DNA of 64,000 nt, taken from the NCBI GenBank assembly GCA_902765215.1, contig CACWZA010000010.1, positions 30,284 to 94,283 of the forward strand, read 5' to 3'. A model generated the notes under the pieces. The model was not told the DNA's origin. It saw only the letters and a program-made list of their open reading frames with translations, and made no database searches. This document shows positions 55,901 through 64,000 of this stretch, piece by piece. The translations under genes were made by a program, and so were the position numbers. Numbering within the stretch: the first letter of the stretch is position 1; every line of letters begins with the position of its first letter. Origin of the DNA: an uncultured bacterium. Lineage in GTDB: Bacteria; Cyanobacteriota; Vampirovibrionia; Gastranaerophilales; Gastranaerophilaceae.

Positions 55901-56773
55901 TTATTTTATAAACTTTTTAACTGCATTGTAACCCTGATTTAAAAATTCAACTATCAGCATACCTGCAGATTTATTACCTTTTTCGTCCAATTTAGCCTCA
56001 TCTGAAATTGAAGCCATAAATGAGAAGTAATTATCGAATGAAATTTCTCCTTCTGCCAAACCGTCTGGAGTCTTGTCCATTGTGAAGAAGAAGTTAGCGA
56101 TTTCTGTTTTATCCAAAGCATCTTTAGAATCAGACTTATCGTTAATATTCAGACGATTGAATATAACTTCAGCAGATTTAAGAGCCTGAGCAAGATCCTG
56201 TTCGTTTACAGGTTTTGTGCCTTCTTTTCTTGTCTGAGCTTCTTCATATTTGAAAAATTCTGATTTAGAAATCTTACCGTCTTTATTTTCATCCATTATT
56301 GCAACATAATCGCCTGCGAATTTGCCTAATTGTTCAAAATAAGAAGCAGCATCGCCCTGTTTGTATGAAAACATTTTTACGGCACCGACAGTTTGGTTTT
56401 GACCTTTTTCTGTTAATAATGCACTCGGATTAGAAGCGAGTGTTTTATCAACTGCAACTGTCCAGTTTTCATAACCCTGAGCACTTGTTTGTAAACCCAT
56501 AGAAGCGAATAATGACTGAACTTCTGCATCAGAAAATTCAACATTTCCCTGATTTACAACCATTTTGCCCTGCCAGCCTGATTTGTTGGCATAGTCTGTA
56601 TATATAGAATTTTGATTATTTTTTGTTCTTGAAGCCTGAATCTCTTCTAATCTTGAGATTGTTGATTCCCAGTTTTGTTTTGAAATTTTGGAAGTATCAT
56701 AACCCTGAGCTTCAGCATAAGCCTTTAAGCCCTGAGTTAAACCTTGTCCGTTTGCAATAGAAATTGAAACCAT
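55901..56773 (-). CDS. EF-hand-containing lineage-specific protein
   Basis: This 290-residue protein is of unknown family. A canonical EF-hand loop DENKDGKISKSEF lies near residue 163; weaker loops are DKTEIANFFF with preceding DKSDSKD near 215 and DKTPDGLAEGEISFDNY near 240, so two or more calcium sites are likely. The N-terminus (SISIANGQGLTQGLKAYAEA) has no standard signal peptide. The upstream region resembles those of other lineage-specific genes, and the short sequence after its stop matches that after the gene at 9025. Confidence 0.75.
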   Translation of the reverse strand: MVSISIANGQGLTQGLKAYAEAQGYDTSKISKQNWESTISRLEEIQASRTKNNQNSIYTDYANKSGWQGKMVVNQGNVEFSDAEVQSLFASMGLQTSAQGYENWTVAVDKTLASNPSALLTEKGQNQTVGAVKMFSYKQGDAASYFEQLGKFAGDYVAIMDENKDGKISKSEFFKYEEAQTRKEGTKPVNEQDLAQALKSAEVIFNRLNINDKSDSKDALDKTEIANFFFTMDKTPDGLAEGEISFDNYFSFMASISDEAKLDEKGNKSAGMLIVEFLNQGYNAVKKFIK

Positions 56774-56967
56774 TAAAATAACTTCCTCTTAATTCCTTAC
56801 TTCTATATAAAGTATTTGTTTTTCAATTAATTGACCTTAAAATTCGCCTTCGAGATAAATTTTATATAAGCGCCGAAAAAGATTAATCTTTGACCCAATT
56901 CAAAGCCAGTAATAACTATTGATTACAGAGTTTAAAAATAGAAAAAATTTATCTTAACATATTGTTA

Positions 56968-56999
56968 CATGATGGCAATTCTCAAGTCTATCATGTTAT
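56968..56999. promoter_or_regulatory. CATG-containing inverted repeat upstream of the GT5 gene
   Basis: ACATGAT and ATCATGT are perfect 7-bp arms with CATG cores 24 bases apart, about 70 bases before the GT5 start and just upstream of an AT-rich, -10-like stretch. Confidence 0.4.
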
Positions 57000-57064
57000 T
57001 ATATATATAGTTAGTGTTTTATAATAATAAAATTTCATGTGTTTTCTGTCAGGAGGTTTAAAAA

Positions 57065-59857
57065 ATGGATTCCTTAACTGTGTCAAGCTTAGATAGCCTA
57101 CGCTCAAGACGTGGCAACTACGCGTTCAAACAAACTGTTACAAAGCCAATGGTGCAACAACCGCCGGCACCGACTACATCATCAGATGCGATGAGTAAGA
57201 CCCTGCCTTTGGTTTCATCAGCAGTAGCACTGGCATCATTAGGGCTTGCAGCTTATGCAGTTTTGAGAAAACCATCCGGAATGAAAAATGTAGAAAGAAA
57301 ACTTGACACTATTGTAAATGATTTAACAGAAAACAAAAAAGCACAAGAAACATTAACAAACTCAATCAACACAGTAAGAACAAACACAGAAGAAGGAATA
57401 AACGGGTTAAGAGGACACATTGACAGCCAGATAGGTTCAGTTCGTAACGAAGTTAACTCAGTTAAGGGCGATATTGAATCTGTAAAAGGTGCAGTTAATA
57501 AAGCTCCCGTAATAAACTTCCCTAATAAAAATGTAGAAGTAAACGGACAGCACTTCCAGTTAGCAACCGTTATGCACGGTTACGGAAAAGAAGAATATGC
57601 TCTGAGCAAACAACTTCAAACAGAATCTGCACGCAGAATACTCGGCGCTGTTAAACCTGTTGAACTCCCTGAAAATGCAATGATAAGAATCCCGACCGCA
57701 GAATTTACCGGTTTTGCTAAAACAGGCGGTTTGGCAATCGTACCTAAAGAATTGGCTGCTAACCTCGGAGCAGTTATCAACAACAAACAAAAAGCAGAAA
57801 TCATTGTTGATACTCCGATGTATCTCGGTCAGGTTGAAAACTCTAAGTTCTTCAAACTAATCAGACGCGCTGACGGCAAATTTGACTATGTAAGCAAATC
57901 AGGCGGAAAAGAACAGGTTATGGCAACCGTTAACAAAATAGATGAAATGGAAGTTCCAATTCATACATATACAGACATCGTAAAAGAAAAAGTCGGTGTT
58001 TATATGACTGACGAAATGCGTGCTCCTGTTGATTACGCAGATACAGTTGCTCAATTTGACGAAAAGACTGCACAAATTATCAAAGATAAAATGGCAGCAG
58101 GTGAAGCTTACGAAACTCCGCTTGTTGTATTCACCCCATCTAAGAATGTTGGCGAATCACCTAAGGCAGAAGTAAAATTCAAAACCGTCTTCTACAAGAA
58201 CGACAAGTTCAAAATGGACGGCCCTGTACAGGAAGGTCAAATCAAAAATATTTATAACAACCAGACAACTCAATCAGGTGAAACAGAAAAATTTGTATAC
58301 TTCGGCAAATATTTCTACGAAAACTTGTTCTCTAATCACGAAAGCTCAACCAAGAAATTAAGAGCAGATATGATTATCGGTAACGATTGGCACACAGGCC
58401 CAATCTCTGCAATGACAAGATTATTAACCCCTGCTAAGAAAGCAATGGGCGAAGTTGAACCTGATGTTGCAGACAAAATTCAAAACATTCCAATTATCAC
58501 AATTATGCATAACTTCAAACTTCAAGGTTCAGTAGATCACTCACAAGGCAAATTGCTGAACGTAATGTTTGGAGAACACGCAGCAAAAGTTACTGAAAAT
58601 GCTTGGATGCCAAAAGATTCAGGTATGCCGGGACACCTTATGAACGGTTTATTCTCAGGCAACAACCTGAACCCTCAAACAATGGCTATGACATACGCAG
58701 ACGATATCGTTTTCGTATCAAGAGGTAACTTCGCTGAAGCATCAGGAACAATGGAAAAAGGCGGAACAAACTACGCACTTGCTTCTATGAGAGGCAGAAC
58801 TTGGCAGTATGGCAACCACGAATACTTAGAAAATATTGCAATGGCTAACGGTATCCGTCCTGAAGAAGTTCCTCATTATGCTACAGCAAAAGGTATCACA
58901 AACGGCTGCGACAGAGTTAACAATGTTCTTAACTCTCAAAAAGCAAGAACACTTGAAAAAGTTTTAGGTCTTAAACCGGGTTCATTAGTTTCTGATGAAC
59001 TTGCAATCAAAGATCCGTTCAAAGCTCACCAGCACAACAAAGGTGTAATTCTTAAAGAAAGAGTTATCCCTGATATTGAATTAGCAAGATCAACAAAGGG
59101 TGCTGAAAACCCTATGAAGATAAAAGACCCTGAACATACAGACCTCGCAGGTGTTGATGAAAACACAATGGTTTACGGTATGGCAGGCAGAATAGTTGAC
59201 CAAAAAGGTATTGATAACTGGGTTGCAGGTATCAAAGAAAGATATGCAAGAGGACATTACGACAAAGAAAACCCTCCTGTATACTACTTACAAGGTATCG
59301 GTGACGAATCATATATCGATGCATTTATGGGCGTAAAAGCTTGGTTAAGAGAATTTGACCCTAAAGCATCTAACCGTATGGTTTATGCAGGTTTGTTCTC
59401 TGAGGCAGGAAGATATGATGCTTGTAAATTATTCTCAGATTTCTCAAATATGTCATCTTGGGATGAACCTTGCGGACTTGTTCACAAAGAAATCGGCTAT
59501 ATGAGCGGTGCTATCTCTATCGATAATATCGTAGGCGGTTTGACTGACGGTCTTAAAGCTTACGTAAGAAACGGCAGCAAAGAAGAAAACCAAGGCGCTA
59601 ACGCTATCTTCGTAAGATTTATGGATAAAGATACTCACTCTAAAGAAGAAGCTCTTCACCACAACGGTCAGGCTTGGGCTGATGCATTTGAAACAGCAGA
59701 AGAATGGTTCAAAAACAAAGACGACTTTGCAGAAGGTATCAAAAATTCTTACTTATCTCGCCACGACTGGTTACGCGGTAAGATTCAGGAATATGTTGAA
59801 ATCGGCAAACGCCACGGTGTAATCGCTGACAGCGTTGATTCTAAATATTCTATTTAA
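57065..59857 (+). CDS. Membrane-anchored GT5 glycogen-synthase-like glycosyltransferase
   Basis: This 930-residue protein starts after AGGAGG. Residues 46-67 form one membrane helix (TLPLVSSAVALASLGLAAYA), and 70-165 a coiled coil (VERKLDTIVNDLTENKKAQE and similar). GT5 catalytic motifs follow: FAKTGGLAIVPKEL near 217 (ADP-glucose binding KTGGL), IIGNDWHTGPISAM, ITIMHNFKLQGS, YGMAGRIVDQKGID, and DEPCGLVHKEIG near 800 carrying the two conserved Glu. Standard GlgA has about 480 residues and no anchor. It could make alpha-glucan at the membrane; a different sugar donor is possible. Confidence 0.82.
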   Translation: MDSLTVSSLDSLRSRRGNYAFKQTVTKPMVQQPPAPTTSSDAMSKTLPLVSSAVALASLGLAAYAVLRKPSGMKNVERKLDTIVNDLTENKKAQETLTNSINTVRTNTEEGINGLRGHIDSQIGSVRNEVNSVKGDIESVKGAVNKAPVINFPNKNVEVNGQHFQLATVMHGYGKEEYALSKQLQTESARRILGAVKPVELPENAMIRIPTAEFTGFAKTGGLAIVPKELAANLGAVINNKQKAEIIVDTPMYLGQVENSKFFKLIRRADGKFDYVSKSGGKEQVMATVNKIDEMEVPIHTYTDIVKEKVGVYMTDEMRAPVDYADTVAQFDEKTAQIIKDKMAAGEAYETPLVVFTPSKNVGESPKAEVKFKTVFYKNDKFKMDGPVQEGQIKNIYNNQTTQSGETEKFVYFGKYFYENLFSNHESSTKKLRADMIIGNDWHTGPISAMTRLLTPAKKAMGEVEPDVADKIQNIPIITIMHNFKLQGSVDHSQGKLLNVMFGEHAAKVTENAWMPKDSGMPGHLMNGLFSGNNLNPQTMAMTYADDIVFVSRGNFAEASGTMEKGGTNYALASMRGRTWQYGNHEYLENIAMANGIRPEEVPHYATAKGITNGCDRVNNVLNSQKARTLEKVLGLKPGSLVSDELAIKDPFKAHQHNKGVILKERVIPDIELARSTKGAENPMKIKDPEHTDLAGVDENTMVYGMAGRIVDQKGIDNWVAGIKERYARGHYDKENPPVYYLQGIGDESYIDAFMGVKAWLREFDPKASNRMVYAGLFSEAGRYDACKLFSDFSNMSSWDEPCGLVHKEIGYMSGAISIDNIVGGLTDGLKAYVRNGSKEENQGANAIFVRFMDKDTHSKEEALHHNGQAWADAFETAEEWFKNKDDFAEGIKNSYLSRHDWLRGKIQEYVEIGKRHGVIADSVDSKYSI

Positions 59858-59881
59858 TAAGAAATAACAAAAATAAATAAT

Positions 59882-59912
59882 AAAAAAGGACAGAAAAATC
59901 TGTCCTTTTTTT
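59882..59912. terminator. Bidirectional terminator between GT5 gene and glutamate synthase operon
   Basis: AAAAAAGGACAG / CTGTCCTTTTTT with a 6-base loop, between convergent genes. Confidence 0.92.
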
Positions 59913-59927
59913 ATTTATAAACCGAAT

Positions 59928-61001
59928 TTAATCAACTTCCTTTTGATTATTTTTCATTGTCCACGCAGCTTTCGGGCAAACCGTTTCGCAAATCGAACAA
60001 CCTATACATTTATCATCACAACTTGAATAGATTTTATTATCGTCTTTTGTGATTGCACTGTTAGGGCAATTCTTCATACAAAGTTCACAATCAACACACA
60101 ATTCTTTGTTCCAGACAGGCTGTCTCAGTCTGCCTTTACCCGTTGCTGCAAGCGGATAAATAGACATATCGTCCTCAATAAAATCGCCAAAAATACCGCC
60201 TTCTATCCATTGAGTTTTTCTAAACTCACGGACTGAAACCTTTTTAACCTTTTCTTCCGTCGGTAACGGCTCTATCTTATGCCACTCAGAAAAATCAAGC
60301 AGGGTATCAGCAAGCCCTTTCTTGTCGATAGCGGTCAAAAAGTCCTTCATGCCTGACTTAAGGAACTTTTTATCCTCATCATCCAGTTCTTTTAGGGAAA
60401 CTGTTTTTGCGATATCGGCAACATTACCTCTGACATAGATAATACCGCCTACCATACCGACACAAGAGCGTTTTCCTAGTACAGATTTTAAACCTGCACA
60501 ATCATAACCGCAAACAACGGCTATCCCTCCGCCCATAAACTCAAAACTGAATGAGCCTGTGTTTTTAAGTATCCAGAACTGAGGAGTTTCAAACTTAGGG
60601 TCGTGCTTCATTAAAGCACCCGAGCGGGTTCCGACTCTGCCGGATACATATATTTTACCGCTTGCGGCACAGTGTCCTGCAGTATCACCGCAATCACCTT
60701 TAACAACTATATTCGCTCCCGAATTTAACCAACCGACATCGGCAGGAGTTGAACCGTTTACGAATATATTTGTACCTTTGCGCGCCATTGCGCCGACTCT
60801 CTGACCGGGATTAGTTATATAAAAATTCAGCTCTTTTCCTTCTGTTCTTGACCACGCAGAACCGCCTATATCGTGTTGACCGCACGCATTTATTTCAAAA
60901 TCCGTATAACCTTCTTCCAGCTTTTCTTCTATGAGCTGAAGAAGTGCCTGTGTTGACATTCTGTCGTTATTTTCTATTCCGTTTATGACTACTTTTTCCA
61001 T
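59928..61001 (-). CDS. Split glutamate synthase, GXGXG domain with C-terminal ferredoxin domain
   Basis: This 357-residue third gene of the operon holds the GXGXG beta-helix that ends GltB in other bacteria: CGQHDIGGSAWSRTEGKELN, GQRVGAMARKGTNIFVNG and GDTAGHCAASGKIYVSGRVG. The C-terminus adds two 4Fe-4S motifs (CVDCELCMKNCP, CIGCSICETVCP), which would pass electrons. It belongs to the archaeal-type arrangement, where the large subunit is split into three proteins. Confidence 0.9.
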   Translation of the reverse strand: MEKVVINGIENNDRMSTQALLQLIEEKLEEGYTDFEINACGQHDIGGSAWSRTEGKELNFYITNPGQRVGAMARKGTNIFVNGSTPADVGWLNSGANIVVKGDCGDTAGHCAASGKIYVSGRVGTRSGALMKHDPKFETPQFWILKNTGSFSFEFMGGGIAVVCGYDCAGLKSVLGKRSCVGMVGGIIYVRGNVADIAKTVSLKELDDEDKKFLKSGMKDFLTAIDKKGLADTLLDFSEWHKIEPLPTEEKVKKVSVREFRKTQWIEGGIFGDFIEDDMSIYPLAATGKGRLRQPVWNKELCVDCELCMKNCPNSAITKDDNKIYSSCDDKCIGCSICETVCPKAAWTMKNNQKEVD

Positions 61002-61013
61002 AAATATTTACCC

Positions 61014-62642
61014 CTAACATACATATTGTATATCGAGTCTGTCTGCGACATTCTTGTCAACAGTAATCAAGGTATCCGACCGACCTATAGGAAGTGATGA
61101 ACAACCTGTCGGAGCCATAAGTTTACGCAATTCCAAATCTGTTGCGATAAAGTAATTAACGAGATTTTCCGCAACCTTATCAATATCAAGTCTTTTTGTA
61201 AGACAAACATCCTGACTTGCAATACCTGCAGGACAAAGCCCTGTGTTACAAGCATTACACCGTTCCGTATCGTTACCTACACAACCTGCAATCTGGAGTA
61301 ATAATCTGCCTGAGAATACCCCGTTTGCACCAAGACAGATGAGTTTAAACGCATCAGCCGCAAAACTACCCGTCTGACCGAGTCCGCCGCCTGCAAAGAT
61401 AGGAATTTCACCCTGTCTGCCTTGTTTGATAGCTGCCTTATAACAATCTCTCAGTTTTGATGTAATCGTGTGTCCCGTGTGGTTCAGTGATATTTCATGA
61501 GCCGCACCCGTACCTGCAGCAAGCCCGTCAAGGAAGAACCCGCCTACGATATTGTAAGGATCACGCAATAAGTTGTTGTAAACAGACACACTTGTAACTG
61601 ATGCCGCAACCTTAATAGCAACAGGCACTTTAAAATTAAAGGCTGCATTCATTGATAAAAACATCTTCTGAACGCTTTCTTCAATAGAATATAACCCCTG
61701 ATGGGTAGGCGGACTCAATAAATCTGCCTTTGGTACCCCTCTGATTTCCTGTACATATTTTGCGACTTTATTTGCCATAAGCATACCGCCGTCACCCGGT
61801 TTTGCACCCTGCCCTATCTTAATAAGTATCCCTGCAGGATCCTCAACCATATCAGGCATAGCATCAATAATTCTGTTCCACCCGAAGTGACCTGAAGCGA
61901 TTTGCAAAATCATATATTTTACATACTTTGATTTAAGAAGTCTAACAGGGATACCGCCTTCCCCCGTACACATTCTAATCGGAATACCGTAAACCTCGTT
62001 AAGATATGCAGTTGCAATAGCCATCGCTTCCCACATTCTCCACGAAACCGCACCAATTGACATATCACCCATAATAATCGGATAGATAAATCTGTTCGGC
62101 GGGAGCGGACTGCTGCATTCCAGCTTATCGCCGTTTACGCTGAAATTAAGTTTATCCGCAGATAATACACGACCGAACGGTGTTTTTATTTCAAAAGTAT
62201 GACGGACAGCATCAAGTGACGGGTCTGTCATCTGCGAAATACGACCTATTTTAATCTTATCCAGAGTTCTGCCTTCCGTGTTAAGGTTAGAACGGCCGCC
62301 TTTTTTAACAGACTGACCCGTTTGGGCTCTGTATCTGATTGAATATCTGTCGTCAGTATTTCTGACTGCTTTTATTGCACCGTTAGGGCAAACCCTTTCA
62401 CACATTCCGCAGCCGCGGCAATGATTATCAAAACCTAATTCCTGTTTTATTACAATAACTTTTTCAAGTTTGTTTTTTTCTGCGATAGAACAAGATTTTT
62501 TGCGTTGTTCTATTGCAGGTTTAATCGCACCGAAAGAACAGGTTGCGGTACATTTACCGCACTGAATACACTTGGATTCATCATACTCTATTATCCAAGG
62601 CAAGTCGTCTTTATGCAATTGATTTATTCTTACTTCTGTCAT
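61014..62642 (-). CDS. gltB: Split glutamate synthase, FMN-binding catalytic subunit
   Basis: This 542-residue protein makes glutamate from 2-oxoglutarate and ammonia passed from the amidotransferase. The N-terminus has two 4Fe-4S motifs (CIQCGKCTATCSFGAIKP near residue 25, CRGCGMCERVCPNGAIKA near 77). The Glu_synthase barrel follows: GQGAKPGDGGML, AGGGLGQTGSFAADAFK and LGANGVFSGRLLLQIAGC with the CNACNTGLCPAGIA cluster site. It starts right after the amidotransferase stop (TAG-ATG). Symbol by family. Confidence 0.92.
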   Translation of the reverse strand: MTEVRINQLHKDDLPWIIEYDESKCIQCGKCTATCSFGAIKPAIEQRKKSCSIAEKNKLEKVIVIKQELGFDNHCRGCGMCERVCPNGAIKAVRNTDDRYSIRYRAQTGQSVKKGGRSNLNTEGRTLDKIKIGRISQMTDPSLDAVRHTFEIKTPFGRVLSADKLNFSVNGDKLECSSPLPPNRFIYPIIMGDMSIGAVSWRMWEAMAIATAYLNEVYGIPIRMCTGEGGIPVRLLKSKYVKYMILQIASGHFGWNRIIDAMPDMVEDPAGILIKIGQGAKPGDGGMLMANKVAKYVQEIRGVPKADLLSPPTHQGLYSIEESVQKMFLSMNAAFNFKVPVAIKVAASVTSVSVYNNLLRDPYNIVGGFFLDGLAAGTGAAHEISLNHTGHTITSKLRDCYKAAIKQGRQGEIPIFAGGGLGQTGSFAADAFKLICLGANGVFSGRLLLQIAGCVGNDTERCNACNTGLCPAGIASQDVCLTKRLDIDKVAENLVNYFIATDLELRKLMAPTGCSSLPIGRSDTLITVDKNVADRLDIQYVC

Positions 62643-63755
62643 CTATTGCCCTATTCTTTCAACTTTCAGATTATCATTAACTATAATCATTTCTCTTTCC
62701 TTCGGATAGATATCTTTGCTGATATCACGGTCAGGCATCAGGTCGTTTATACCCGCAACTTCTGATGTCATAATAACCGTATTTTCATCTCTTCCTATTA
62801 CGACAGGTCTTAATTTTTTCGGATCACAAATACAGATTAAATTCCCGTTCGGCAATACCCCGAGAACCGTATTAGGCCCGTTCGCCGCAAGATGTTCCAT
62901 TGAAGCTTTTATCCTTAAAAGTATTTCTTTTTGGTGTTCCTCTTTTTTGTCTATATCATTATAAGAAAGCGGGAACACAGTGTGCATAAAGTATTCCAGA
63001 GGCCATTTTAAAATCTTATTCACATAATGCAGAGAATAGAGGAAACACTGAGAATCAGATTCGAACCCCAAATACCCTTTATAAAGCCCCTGCTGGTAAA
63101 GTCTGTTTTTTTCATAGAAGGTATTTTCACCATTGGCAAGAACTGTATACCCTTCTAAAAAGAACGGGTGAGCCGCATATCTGACAATACCGTAGTTTGT
63201 GTTTTGACGGCATTGTGCAGTAATTATTTTTGCAGACAAATCACTGTCATCGTTCCAAAGGTTAAAATATGTACCTATATCTTTCGGGCTTCCGATTTCT
63301 TTCAGAGTTAAAACATCAGTCCAGAAGGAATAAATATATCCCGAATTATTTTTCTCTAACTCTTTTCTTAATCTGATACTTGTATCAACAAGCAGTTCTT
63401 CCTTTTCTTCTTTTGTTGCATATTTATGACTCTTTGGATATTCCAAAACCTCAAAAATATAGTTAGGCATAGGACTTATTTTAAGCCCCGGCTGGTTATT
63501 GATATCGGGAGTCCACTGGAGGACACGGGTAAACCCTATATCGTGCAAAATATCTTCCGCCAGACGCGTTCCCTCAATTGTTGCTGCCATTGATAAGATA
63601 GGCAAATCTTTATAGGCTTCAAAAATTCCGCCCAAGTCCTGCATAACAAACGCAAAACCCGAGTCATCATGTCCTTCCTGTTGTGAACGCATTAATTTTA
63701 AAGCTGTTGACGGATGAATAAAATTATTTGATTTAATTGCCCCAATTCTACACAT
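62643..63755 (-). CDS. Split glutamate synthase, class II glutamine amidotransferase subunit
   Basis: This 370-residue protein has Cys2 right after the start (MCRIGAIKSN), the N-terminal nucleophile of class II amidotransferases, here after Met removal. It has QEGHDDSGFAFV near 31 and FESDSQCFLYSLHYV, with ARHPFFLEG-like motif YAAHPFFLEGYTVLANGE near 195, and GPNTVLGVLPNGNLICI. It would release ammonia from glutamine for the FMN subunit. First gene of the three-gene operon; the ribosome site is not strong. Confidence 0.88.
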   Translation of the reverse strand: MCRIGAIKSNNFIHPSTALKLMRSQQEGHDDSGFAFVMQDLGGIFEAYKDLPILSMAATIEGTRLAEDILHDIGFTRVLQWTPDINNQPGLKISPMPNYIFEVLEYPKSHKYATKEEKEELLVDTSIRLRKELEKNNSGYIYSFWTDVLTLKEIGSPKDIGTYFNLWNDDSDLSAKIITAQCRQNTNYGIVRYAAHPFFLEGYTVLANGENTFYEKNRLYQQGLYKGYLGFESDSQCFLYSLHYVNKILKWPLEYFMHTVFPLSYNDIDKKEEHQKEILLRIKASMEHLAANGPNTVLGVLPNGNLICICDPKKLRPVVIGRDENTVIMTSEVAGINDLMPDRDISKDIYPKEREMIIVNDNLKVERIGQ

Positions 63756-63837
63756 GGTTATTATTTTACTTTCCTCATAGTTGCGCTGTCAAGCAAAAAC
63801 GAGAAAATGTAAATTAAGATTTTGTAAATTCTTGTTC

Positions 63838-63945
63838 AGGAGTAAATGTATAATTAACCCTCACCCGTATTTGTAAGAAATCATAGATTTCTACAACTAC
63901 ACCCTCCCCCTTTACATAGGGGGAGGGTAGGGAGGGGGTAATCCG
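63838..63945. repeat. Palindromic dispersed-repeat-like element at the right edge
   Basis: ACCCTCCCCCT (63901-63911) and AGGGGGAGGGT (63918-63928) form a perfect 11-bp hairpin with a 6-base loop, followed by GGGAGGGGGTAAT. Before it GGAGTAAATGTATAA then ACCCTCACCC resembles segments at 12778 and 43310. The composition is unlike the surroundings and suits a REP-like element. Confidence 0.55.
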
Positions 63946-64000
63946 ACCTTTTCGGAGTAATCCGCAGATGTTGGATTTTACTCAATGAGTTCACTGTTTG

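Noticed and set aside
1..64000. tRNA, rRNA, tmRNA, CRISPR arrays, prophage or insertion sequences
   Set aside because: No cloverleaf with TTC-A-A loop, no direct-repeat arrays with regular spacers, and no integrase, transposase or phage structural genes were seen.

Overview
The window is AT-rich, compact bacterial DNA carrying about 45 protein-coding genes. It has no rRNA, no recognisable tRNA, no CRISPR array and no insertion sequence. Several traits together suggest a gut-type relative of Cyanobacteria (Melainabacteria / Vampirovibrionia, order Gastranaerophilales): a threonyl-tRNA synthetase without the N-terminal TGS domain, an LL-diaminopimelate aminotransferase of the plant/cyanobacterial type, KDO (Gram-negative outer membrane) genes, flagellar rod genes, a superoxide reductase suited to anaerobic life, and many lineage-specific proteins with a short N-terminal T-S-F-K-G-like motif. 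This placement is inference from gene content; no database search was possible.

Layout. 1-6.2 kb: a SEC-C tail fragment, a zinc-ribbon membrane protein, lepA, an FkbM-like methyltransferase, a solute-binding protein, prfB with an intact programmed +1 frameshift site, and tmk. 6.3-8.4 kb: fusA, whose frame is broken near codon 31. 8.4-13.3 kb: lineage-specific proteins, including two paralogues that share an N-terminal domain, plus a phosphodiesterase and dut. 13.5-19.4 kb: a minus-strand flagellar rod operon behind a sigma-28-like promoter, a putative zincin and thrS. 19.4-24.9 kb: a GC-rich structured element, small lineage-specific genes, anmK and a candidate non-coding RNA. 25-28 kb: desulfoferrodoxin with a coupled micro-ORF, a YkgJ-like protein and a tandem pair of WYL-type regulators. 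28.4-32 kb: two tandem paralogous membrane proteins. 32-41.5 kb: a 1216-residue RTX-type repeat protein, PPi-dependent phosphofructokinase and two large lineage-specific proteins. 41.7-44.4 kb: kdsC, kdsD, rpsL, rpsG. 44.4-56.8 kb: a CpaE/TadZ-like ATPase, small proteins, alr, wecB-like epimerase, purD, dapL, a winged-helix protein, a UvrD helicase fused to an Fe-S nuclease, and an EF-hand protein. 57-59.9 kb: a membrane-anchored GT5 glycogen-synthase-like protein. 59.9-63.8 kb: a three-gene split glutamate synthase.

Themes. Core metabolism present includes ammonia assimilation, lysine and peptidoglycan precursors (dapL, alr), peptidoglycan recycling (anmK), KDO, and nucleotides (dut, tmk, purD). 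Between these genes lie lineage-specific secreted or membrane proteins. Several of their upstream regions carry paired CATG sites about two helical turns apart, often as inverted repeats. The 9-mer GGGGTAAAT occurs at least 11 times, far above a rough chance expectation. Best leads for new biology: a candidate GGA-hairpin RNA at about 23.88-24.19 kb, the TSFKG motif family, the membrane-anchored GT5 protein, the WYL pair, the dfx operator with its micro-ORF, and the dispersed palindromic elements.
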